From assembly GCA_013398055.1 (NCBI GenBank), contig VZRS01002409.1, forward strand, positions 62,001 to 126,000: a DNA stretch of 64,000 nucleotides, read 5' to 3'. The translations under genes and the position numbers were made by a program. The stretch comes from Ifrita kowaldi. Lineage: Eukaryota > Chordata > Aves > Passeriformes > Cinclosomatidae. This document shows positions 54,311-64,000 of this stretch, piece after piece (position 1 is the stretch's first letter; every line of letters starts with the position of its first letter). A model generated the notes under the pieces. That model was not told the origin of the DNA, searched no databases, and saw only the letters and a list, made by a program, of their open reading frames with translations.

Positions 54311-54400
54311 GGGACCCGCACGCAGCTGATCCAGTTGCAGCACTCGACAGAGCAGAAATGCGGCCGGCGAGCTCGGGGTGCCTGCGAGGGGCTCCCCCCC
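54311..54400. other. Small CpG-dense, GC-rich patch
   Basis: Eight CpG dinucleotides fall at 54317, 54321, 54344, 54361, 54365, 54368, 54374 and 54385, within 90 bp, in an otherwise CpG-poor intron. It is too short for a classical CpG island and has no visible TATA box or exon nearby. It could be an intronic regulatory element or a chance GC-rich patch. Confidence 0.6.
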
Positions 54401-57400
54401 TTCCTCCAGATTTCACTAAACAGAGTCTTTCTGGCTTATTACTCTCTCCCTGCAGCAAATATTAACAACAGAAGCATCATAGAAAAAACTCGCTGCTAAG
54501 GATTAAGAACATCAGTCCTGACCTTCTCTCTATGTGGAAGGAATTCAAGTGGCCCTCAGGAAAATGAAAGCAGGATTTATTTTAAATGGACCTTTTATGG
54601 AAATGACTGTGGTTTCCAGCTCGTCAGATAGACTACATCAATAAATAGCGTTATTCACCTTGCTGTGCCTTTGAAGCAGGTATTGTTCTGGAAGTGTTGT
54701 GGCATATAAATTTTGCTAGGCATACTTTCTAACTATGCTGGTACCACTGTAGAATATTATAAAAGGCAATTGTTCCCCAGAAAGGTCCATAAGCTGTGAT
54801 TTATTAATGAAATGCCAAACCTGGGAAACGAGGCAAAGGTCTCAGGAGTGCAGGGTAAGGTAAATAGCATGACAGAATACACATAGTCCGTGCTAGCAAA
54901 AACAACGGAAACATGCACACAAAGAGAAGATGCAAATGCATTCCTCTCCTGGATGGTACTGAACATCGTCAGTTAAGAAATTTAGTCTGAAAGTTGCTGA
55001 AGAATATGCTCAGATGATATCCATACACATAATCCACCAGATAAATGGCAATATGATGCCAATTACAGCACGAATTAAAGTCATCACAATATGGTATAAA
55101 ATGCCTTGCCTTGGCTAAGAAGCACCATGCAGGGAAATTTAAAGAGGCAGCATCACCTTTAAAATTAGATCTGAAGTAAGAAACCACCAACTGTAGCATA
55201 TGAAAGATCAGGATCATACATATGTCAGTCACATGCAGTGAATATAACCTGAAAGCCATCACAAGTCCTGTACCATATGTACCCACATCACACAGAACAG
55301 CCAAGCACATTCTTTAAGAAAGTTACATCCTAGAGCAAACTAGATGTATTTTTTTAATTGATGTGAAACATTCGTAGCATTCCCTCCTCGGACCTGAGCA
55401 AACTGGGACACACCATTATGTGCTCCTGCTGAACAAGTAGGACCAGTGCAGCTGTGAACCACCATTAGGTAAGTCCACAGTGCTGGTCACGAGTACGAAT
55501 GCGTGAGGGCCATCAGTACGAGATGCAATACACTCCCCCAGACTGGCCAGCTGCAAAAGCCACTCTTTCAAGTTAGTTTCCCACATCACCTGGCTGAATT
55601 AGCTCACCACACACACGAGTTTCCCCTCTATCAGCCCTCCATATATCAGGTACCATACAGAGAGTGGAATCCTATCCATCACGTGCTCTGCACACACACA
55701 TTCACAGCTACAACTACAGGACAAGCTGCATTTTAATCACACTGCATTTTAATTAAGCAGCGACCTAAAAATGCCATGCAGAGTGGTGCTTCAAACATCT
55801 GAAGGGTCTTCCTTTCATGCTCATTGACTTATTATGACATGTCAAAGAAATAACAGTCGTCCTGATGATAATGCCAAGAATTGTCCTCCCTCCAGTTTGC
55901 CAGGTGCTTCCTGTATCTTTCAGCAAAGAAAGGCAGTGCCATGGGCCCTTGGGCACCCCAGTGGCCATCTGAAGCACCAGATTATTTTTCTGACCTTGTG
56001 ACTGGCATGCTTGATGAAGAATGAGAATTCCCAGAGAGAGAATGCCTCATCCATTTCCTGGTACCTTTGTAATCCACCAGGAAGTCACGCCACATCCATT
56101 CCTCGTAGCCAAGGCTGTCTTTGAAAATGAACAATAAATAAATGTCATCCTCTTTTCCCAACTATTAAAATTTCTCTGGGATGCAGGCATTTTCAATAGC
56201 ACCCCCAGCCTTTGTCACATCCCCAGCACACTGCCTGGAGCCTGTGGGAGGATGTTCACTGCAAAGAGTTGAGCAGAACCTGAGGATTCTGAGATACGCC
56301 AGTGACTCCCGGTGCCTTGGCTAAAACAGCTCCAGAGAGGCCAATTTGCAGAGCATGCTGGGCATCTGAATGGTGAAAAATCAAGTCCCAAAATGTTTCA
56401 GAGAGCTGCTTAATGGACTGCAACTTTGCCACATTAGTTGGGGAAAATCTTGGCCAGAGACAACAGCAAGGTCCTTTTCCTCCTGAGTGGGAGATGCAAC
56501 AAGGAGCTTGCCTTTTCTTTACTCCTCTCAGACCTCCTGAAAACAGGCATTAATTGTGACATGTGATAGATAGGGATGGCTACAGCAAGACACAAGCATA
56601 GCTGTGCACCTCAGCACTGTGCAGAGAAACAAGTCTTACTTGGGAAGCTGTTCACAGGGAGCTCTCCAGCTGATAAGCAACAGGGATTCGCACTATGCAG
56701 AAGAAACGACCCAGGGAATGGAAGTTATACACAGGGAATTAACGAAGCAATTTTTCAAATGACCTCCTCATTAAGTAAAGAGGAGGACAACAGTGAAGGT
56801 GCCCAAGCAGGATGAGAAGGGAGGCTTCTCTCTCCAAACAAACTGCTTTCTCTGTTTCTGCAGTTTTCAGCATTAAATCCCCATCTAATAACAGACATGT
56901 TCCAAGGAAAGCACCCGTGGGTAGAAATTTTCCAGTGTTTCTTCTCTTTCTGAGGTATAACAGCGTTCACAACATGAAACAAGAAAGCTTTGTGCCTTAG
57001 ATGTCCTTTATCAGCACCACACATACATGCCCAACAGAGTTATTACCCTAATCACAAACGTCAACAAATTAGCCCTGTTTAAAATTCAACGACAACAAAG
57101 GCAGAAATCCAATCCATGCATTCTCTAATTACAGTCCACACAAAATATTCTGTGAGTCTCCTGTGAGTTTGTGCTGTGGATGCACACACATCACCTCTCG
57201 CCACTGAAAATCAGCTCAATATTCACCAGACCAATGTCTTCACTGCTGCCAAAATGATTTCCAGCATTTCCATTCTCCATGCTGCAGGAAGGAAAGCACT
57301 GAGAAGGAATATGAGTTTTTGTTCTCTCTTACCCCTACCCTCTAAAGAGAAAGGCATAGAGACTGCATGCTTGTTCACTCTACAATCATCCCTTAGTAAA

Positions 57401-57980
57401 TTGCAAGCTGTCTCTCCCAGGTTAGACCTTGCAACGAAAAAGGAGAGAAAAATGGCTGCTAAGACTGTTCTGTGTGTTTGCTTCAGAAAGAAAGCAGAAC
57501 ATCTTACACTTTATGAAATGTGAGAAATCAACTGATACATCTTGTGCTGCCTCTAAGCTGTAAGACACTGAGAAATAGCTTGTCTGGGACTTGACTGAAG
57601 GCTGGTCCTTCTTGGGGGGAGCAATGCCCTATAAAAGGCCACTGCTGTTGCATTTAAATATATGTTTTCTTAGGACCTAATGCAATGACTTGTGCCTGCA
57701 GTTCATGTGCCCTGAACTTCCCTCTCTCTGTTGTAAAAGGGACTGTTTGAAGTCAAATGGCATAATGTATTTCCAGGAAAAGTGCTGCTTCCTGCTTGTT
57801 TTCCTGGATAATTCACACTGCTCAGCCCAACATGATCAACTTCATACCACTGAATGGCAGTACCACGATTCGGAGATTGTGTGAGTTGTTAAAAATAAAA
57901 TAGAAAATACCCTCAGAAACGTAGAATTTCCTGAAAAGCAAAATAGCTCCAATTATACCTCGAATTATATATATACATAT

Positions 57981-58126
57981 GCTCCATCCCTCAAAGTGTT
58001 CAAGGCCAGGTTGGATGGGGTTCTGAGCAACCTGGTCTAGTGAAAGGTATCCCTGCCCATAGCAGGGAGGTTGGAACTGGATGATCTTTAAGGTCCCTTC
58101 CAACCAAACCCTTCTATGATTCTATA
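57981..58126 (+). mobile_element. CR1 LINE 3' terminus with terminal octamer repeat
   Basis: A comparatively well-preserved CR1 end: CTCAAAGTGTTCAAGGCCAG, GTTGGATGGGGTTCTGAGCA, TGCCCATAGCAGGGAGGTTG, CTTTAAGGTCCCTTCCAACC, closing with TTCTATGATTCTATA, the short tandem octamer at CR1 3' ends. It is truncated at the 5' end at about 57981, next to a TA-rich stretch. Confidence 0.9.
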
Positions 58127-59792
58127 CCTAGGGCTGAGGGAAGCATGTCCAAGTTGATCCCCAGGAACTGTCACCAGTTCCATGTTCACAGTGGGTTTGC
58201 TGGAGGCTGCAACTGCTCATGAGAGCACTTGGTCAAGATGGTTCTAGTTTTACTGGATTAGGTACAAAAGCAGGTCACTTCAGATGCAATTTATCCAGTG
58301 TCTGGGGTGTTTCAAGGATAAACACAAAGGAATCTTTAAGATGAATTTCGAAGCATCTAGTAAGTAAATGCCCAAAGAGTAAAATTCATGTTGCTTAACA
58401 TTATAAGTGGTCAAGAGCAAAACTGAACTTCTCACAAAAAAAACTACAACTTGCAGTTTCAAACCAAACAGTGGTATTCAGAAATCCAGACTAAATTGTT
58501 TTGCTTTTTATGAAAAAGAAGTAATAAAAACATAAAGTAAAATATTCTGCAAGCAAACTAACAATATTAATCCTACACATAGTTCAAATTCTGACAGCAG
58601 GAGAAGAAATAAAAAGCAAACAAAGCTTCAAAGAACACGGAATAAGATTTTTCAGAAGTCTTCAGTACTGGACTAATGAGAATTTTATCATTAACTTTCC
58701 TGAGAACAGGATTAGGTCTAATACAAACACCTCTGAGTATCTTCAGCAGTGAGTAATGAAAGCAGGAGGAATATGAGATGAGGTACAACCTGCAGGTAGA
58801 ACTGGTGAATACCTAATAGGGTGTTTTCCCATATTTCCCATACAGCATCTGTCAATGTATTATCTAAATTAATGACTCTGCAGTCTCTAACTGTTTGGTT
58901 CATTTTCTGTCTCTTATCAGGAGCACAGGGAAGACTGCCAGGGTAGACTGAAAATGTACATGACCTGCACATTTTAGCATAACACAGGTATTAAAAACCT
59001 GAGTACTCTTCAACTACGCTTTTCAGTGATACATACATTTAAGGACGAGAAACTTTTGTACTATTTCCAAAGTGACTACCAACACCTCTCCTAAAGAAGC
59101 TTCCACAACTCAACTGAACGAGGAACAGCTTGTAACTCCCTATGATCCACAAAAAAAACCCTTCCATGGAAGTGCATATCTGACTTGTGACAAGACTTGT
59201 ACAACCTCACTTTGATTTCTGCAGTATGATTAATGGTACCTCTGAAATGCTGAATTGGGAAGTATGGCTTACCAACTATATTATTTACGCTAAAGAACAA
59301 TTTCCAGATCATTTCCGATTTCCCACATTCCATTACTCTGCTGACAAAAAAAATCTTCTCATCAAGATGTATCCCATGTTTAGGTTTTAGAAGCATAGCA
59401 AAAGTGCAAATAGAGGAATCGATTTTATTTTCAAAGAGCTCTGCAGATGACAGTTCCCAGTCCTGTTTGAAGTAAGTGACAAACAGCCTAATGACTATGG
59501 GAGAGGCAGAGATGCTTAACAACTTCTGTGGGGTTTGGATCATTAACAGTAATTGAATGCGGGAGTCCGGGCCAAGTTCTGCCCTCAAATCAGACCAATT
59601 AGAGACTGAGACATTCAACTAGAGAGACATTTTCATCAGTTGAGCTTGCCTGCATTAGTTATTACTGGTATGGTTTTCAACCTCACTCCAATGCGTTCCA
59701 GAGGAAAACATGCACTTAACAACCATTTCAGCTGAAGATCAGGAAACAAAAGATTTTCTTTTCATGCTGTATTGCATGGCTCTTGGTGTTAC

Positions 59793-59982
59793 CTTGAATG
59801 CAGCAATGCAGTGTAGGCTGAGTAATGTCATCACCAGCACCAGGAACACTGTGGCTAAGTTCCTCACATCCCAGATGGACTCGACCAAAGGGATGCTGCC
59901 GACCTGCCAGTCATAGCACAGGGTGATCGGTGCCAGCAGGAGCCACGCATTGAAGGCCAGAAGGTAGGAATAAGTTAAAAAC
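59793..59982 (-). CDS. TMTC1: TMTC1 internal exon A (DUF1736 and membrane segments)
   Basis: This exon carries 63 complete codons plus one leading base that finishes an Arg codon (AG|G). It reads from [15 protein letters not shown] to [11 protein letters not shown]. The stretch around [16 protein letters not shown] matches the DUF1736 segment of TMTC proteins and is nearest to TMTC1 as I recall the human protein. Two hydrophobic helices are visible: [18 protein letters not shown] (about residues 4-21) and [20 protein letters not shown] (about 43-62). The acceptor is TTTGCAG at 59983 and above; the donor is AAG|GTAACA just below 59793, phase 0. TMTC1 is a multipass endoplasmic reticulum protein; the TMTC1-4 family is linked to O-mannosylation of cadherins in the lumen. 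The preceding exons lie outside the window. The paralogue TMTC2 is less likely, because the downstream TPR exons also read as TMTC1. Confidence 0.95.
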
Positions 59983-62900
59983 CTGCAAATGAAAACAGGT
60001 AATGTAAAACATGGAATGACTGCCAGCACAGGAAACATTTTCCTTTGGCATTCACCACATACTACATGGGAGGAGGAAACAACAAAAAAAAAGTGATCAA
60101 CGACACTGCACACACAGGCAGCACCACACCTCTATGTCAGTAAAGAGGTGCTGCCATAGGTGAGGGGAACTTTAACAGGTCATTTGAAGAAATAACATAA
60201 GATCAGTAATATTTACATGGTTTCTATGCACCAGCCTTTGGAAAACTAACAGAACTTCAACTCCCATTTGAATGTTAGATTTTTGAAATGACTTTCTGCC
60301 GGCTTAAACAATAAATGAATAACTAAGCAGGTACATACATATATATTGAACTTTTTCACAGTTCACTGCATCACTGCTGCAATACAAAATATCCCTCTAG
60401 CTGGGTTTAACTTACAATTTAGGATTTCTTTTATCTGTACAACATGAAGCAATTAAAGTCAGACCCTTCTCTCTTTTCTCTTTGCAAACCAAAGCACGAG
60501 GAGAAAATACAGAAGAAAGGAGGGACAGGGTGATTCTTAGCTGATCACATCATGGCTTTTTAGGGCTGGGGCCAGATTGCATGAGATGTGCCACAGAAGT
60601 GATGGGGAAGTAGGGAGCCTTTCAAATTGTTGTAATCTTCCATAATTGTCATTCTCAACAGAGAGGAAATTAATGGGGAATGGAAATGGGGAGCCTGCTG
60701 CCCTCTGGGAAGTATGCAGGGCTTTCAAAGGACTGAAAAAGAACAGCATGTGCACAACCGGCTTAAAGAAAACAAGGAAAAAATCAAATCAAACCAACAT
60801 CCCTCTCTGCCCCAGGCTTTTGTTTCTTGGCACGTATTTGCCAAAAAGTGCATCTAAAGTTGAAATACTTTTAAGTGCAAGAGACTGCAGATTATTCCAG
60901 CAATCATGAAGTCAACCAAATAAAATTGTGACAGGCTTCAAATAGACAAACCCTTTCTTGGCTTGCAAATGGAAAAACTCACATTGTACACAGCACCAAA
61001 AATGGCAAATACTCAAAAAAAGGGAAAAATTATATTCTATCTTGCATAGGATTTCTTCCATCTGAGCCTGCTTTGGCAGCTGTTATCACACCCAGTTGCC
61101 ATGGTACCTTGGCAGGTTTATTAAAATGATAACAAAGGTTGGCAGAAATGTCAAGCCATATAGATAGAGGAGTGTCTCACTTGCCACTTAGAAACATGCC
61201 CCTTTGTGGTCAAAATGTAGCCCCTTCAACATTATATTTGTGGCAGAATGGTAAGACACCAAAGCTAAGTGTGACTCCAGGCAGGAAGTTCCCCGATGGG
61301 TGTTGGGCCCTAAATTTCTGTGAAAACATATTTAAATAACTACAAAGTTAGGATATCAGTTTCTCTTCTCATTCAAAAAACAAACATCTCCAGCAGCACA
61401 GTGACCCAAAAGCAAAGAGGCTTACTGAGCTGGAATGTTTCACTGTAAACAGTCACAGAGGCTCATTCTCATTTTCCCACAAATCTTTCTAAGTTCTCAA
61501 TTCTGGAAAGTGGAATATTCCCACATTTTTAAGGTTTTCAGCCATTTGGTACACTTCTCGTCCATCCCCCCCATTTTCCTCACCTTCCCCACCCTGAGGT
61601 ACTAAACAAAAGGCAAAGAGAGAAAAACCATCTTCTCTTAATAGAGACAGCGATTAAAAAGCCAGTTCCTGTTTAAGAGAGCATCCCTCAAAAACATAAG
61701 CTAATTTTGCTCAAACGATTCTTAATTTTGATTGTTCTCTCTTTCTGAAGAAACAAATGTGTTTTCTAGCCACCAACCCAATCTCTTCTGGCCCATATTA
61801 CAGAGAAACATAGCAACACAAAATCTGGTGAGACTTAATCACACCAAGGCACTCACTCGTGACATTATGTGTGGCCTGACCTACCTCTGCTCAGCCACAA
61901 TAAAACAGACTTCTCCAACAGCCTCAACATATCAGCTCAGAAAAGGCTGCCAGCATTTATTTACAGCTACTTACTTCAAAGCCAAACTGAGATCCAGTTC
62001 TAGCTTTATTGTCAAAACAAAAGCATGTCCATTTAGATGAATCTGAATAATGTCATGGCATATGGTATTGTTACTACAAGTGTGTGCATCAGACAGGATT
62101 TCCAGAAGCACTGAGTTGGTTTTGCCCTTGATGCTTTAGGAGAGCCCAGTTTTTGGAGGGAGTGTCCTTTTATGCCCTGGCACATTAATATTTTCAATAA
62201 GCATGACAATATTCATGGAAGTTTGTATGCAAACCACAACGCACACCAGAAAACCCTCCCCTGCTTACTCAGATTAGGCTGCTGGGTAGGAAGGAACAAG
62301 ATGACATTTGGGATCTTGGCAAACTGCAGCATTGCAGCTAAGGACAGACTAGCTGCTTTTCTGCATCTTCACTGATAAGGCAGGAGCTGATATACCCCTA
62401 CACAGCACAGCATAAATAAACACAGTCTGCTGCCATAACAAATTGAGTCAGCTTAACAACTTAACCAGAGGTATTCGGAGTAGCCAGATCAGTGTGAGTT
62501 AATGCATTTCTGTTGGAAAGGTAGGACAAGCTGCTGTTGAAGATGGGAAGACAACTCCAGGACACTCACTGATCAGGACAGGTCTGGAAACAAGTGTCTA
62601 TTTCCAAGTGCTTGTGAGGCTTCAGTCTTCCTTGGGAGCCATGTGCACAACTTGCTGCCAGAGACGGGTCCCAAAGGAGATGAACAATCACTCCATTCCA
62701 CTATGGCAGTAATTAGTCTTTAAATACCCTCTTGCAACAGCAGTGAAATATTTTACAGCCTGTGACAGTCATTACCACCTGTGTACAGTTAATTGGCTGG
62801 CCCCTGCAGACACCCTACTGGAGAACCCTTGGCCACATCTCCTGGGTGATCTCCCAAGCACCCTCACTGAAAGTGCATGTCCCATTAGCAGGCACGGTAC

Positions 62901-64000
62901 CAAGATCCATGAAGGCATTGCCTGACTTTTGGAGGCATCTGTAAGCTGCAAGAAAGCCTTGAGCTGGCTCTGAGTCAAGCAAAAGTTTGGATATGCTTTC
63001 AGCATTGGTAACCTGTCCTTGAACATGATGGATGGCTGTATAAAACAATATATAAATTGTATAAAAGAGTGAATAATTATATAAACTATCGCTATTCTAG
63101 GTACTAGGAACAGAAAAATAACGGGATGCTAATAATAGTTACTGACAATCCAGTGCTGCTTTTTATTTCTGGCTCTCGAAAGCATTTGATATTCCTTCAC
63201 ATCTACGTGGCTCTCATATCACAAGCCTAAGGAGAAAGCTAAACACAGAAGAAAGTCTGGAAGAAACCTCTTACCAAAGCTGACACCTCAAGGAACTAAT
63301 TTGCAAATTTTGAAAAGACTTGAAGATTCCGAAATCACTCCAGGAGCTAATTACATTCAGCAGCCTACCTGCAAATGGCAACAAGAGTATTTTCTTTTAA
63401 TTAGTTGAGTGAGTGAATGACATTTAAATTAATGATCTTCTTTATATTGCTTCTGGTGTCTGCTGGAATTCCAAGGGAGAAAAATCCCTGCCTGTAGCAT
63501 CTCCCACTCTCCCAGTCAATCCCATGAAAATCAGAGTATTACTGGTGAGGTGACTGGAAGATTCTGCCTCTTAACTGGCAAACAGTTTTTCCCCAGGCCA
63601 GGTAACAGCATTTGCATTGCAGTAAATTTTTTATTTGCAAATTGAACATGCTAATCCAAGTTTCAGCAGGTATCAAGTGTTCTTTTCACTTCTCATCATC
63701 TCTGGCATGCTCAGAAAAACACGGTTCCTCCCGTTGGTAGCCACTGTTGTCATGGCAATCCAGTTTGTTTAGTTTCAAATTTTTTTAGTTCCAGTGTTCT
63801 GTTGCATGCTTTGAGATAAATACAGGATGACTCATATCTAGAACTTGTTGCAGAAAACAACTATCTGAACTGATTGTTTCTGCTGCAAAGATGAACGCAA
63901 AGGGTACCACTCAAAGCCATAAACAATATGACAGGAAAATACTTGAGGAATTGTCTGTTACCCTTTGCTGTAACAGAGACCAGCGAGCTTGGAAAAGTCC
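59983..64000 (-). other. TMTC1 intron (partial, upstream of exon A)
   Basis: No coding segment, RNA gene or transposable element is recognised here. The upstream TMTC1 exon, which must end in phase 2 with the first two bases of an Arg codon, lies beyond the right edge. Short AT-rich patches occur, for example 63040-63090. Confidence 0.75.

Larger units (their letters stand above)
47678..59792 (-). other. TMTC1 intron between exons A and B (12,115 bp)
   Basis: It holds a CpG-dense patch (54311-54400), a 17-base A run (52612-52628), an A/C-rich low-complexity stretch (about 50755-50820) and a CR1 3' end (57981-58126). A 175-codon open frame on the minus strand at 59091-59618 lies just downstream of exon A but has no protein character I recognise. 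Confidence 0.8.

Noticed and set aside
59091..59618. 175-codon open reading frame on the minus strand, just downstream of exon A
   Set aside because: It is the longest open frame in the window, but about one of this length is expected by chance in 64 kb of six-frame AT-rich sequence. It shows no recognisable domain, lies in a different frame from exon A, and is separated from it by the GT donor and a stop.
1..64000. Bacterial, phage or defence-type systems, CRISPR arrays or operons
   Set aside because: Intron-split coding, CR1 retroposons and vertebrate splice signals show this is an animal nuclear locus. No regularly spaced repeats or closely packed genes exist here.

Overview
This is vertebrate nuclear DNA: AT-rich, CpG-poor, with short exons in multi-kilobase introns and CR1-family retroposon relics throughout. 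CR1 as the dominant repeat indicates a sauropsid, very probably a bird. A short element at 32427-32570 joins a tRNA-Ile-like head to a CR1 3' tail, which is the architecture I know from the passerine SINE TguSINE1, so a songbird is the best guess. No similarity search was run; family names rest on recognition of protein and repeat sequence.

The only gene I can support is the middle of TMTC1 (transmembrane O-mannosyltransferase targeting cadherins 1) on the minus strand. Six exons are visible. In transcription order they are A 59793-59982, B 47556-47677, C 33366-33530, D 24992-25105, E 10210-10353 and F 3186-3294. All have AG acceptors and GT donors, and their phases join into one open frame of 844 nt (about 281 codons). 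Exons A-C encode the DUF1736 segment and the last hydrophobic membrane segments; D-F encode the first tetratricopeptide repeats (TPRs) of the lumenal tail. The first coding exons lie beyond the right edge and the remaining TPR exons beyond the left edge, so no promoter, start codon, stop codon or polyadenylation site of the gene is present.

By region: 1-3185 is intron with nothing recognised. 3295-10209 holds a 600-bp near-identical tandem duplication split by a single N, probably an assembly artefact. 10354-24991 holds an antisense-oriented CR1 relic and a poly-A run. 25106-33365 is richest: an almost perfect 83-bp palindrome at 28025-28107, a roughly 2-kb ancient CR1/L3-like LINE relic and the TguSINE1-like element. 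33531-47555 holds CR1 and MIR-like fragments. 47678-59792 holds a small CpG-dense patch and a CR1 3' end. 59983-64000 is intron with nothing recognised.

I found no operon, defence system, CRISPR array, rRNA or intact tRNA gene, and no credible second protein-coding gene. The items most worth checking are the palindrome, the duplication with N, and the SINE as a lineage marker.
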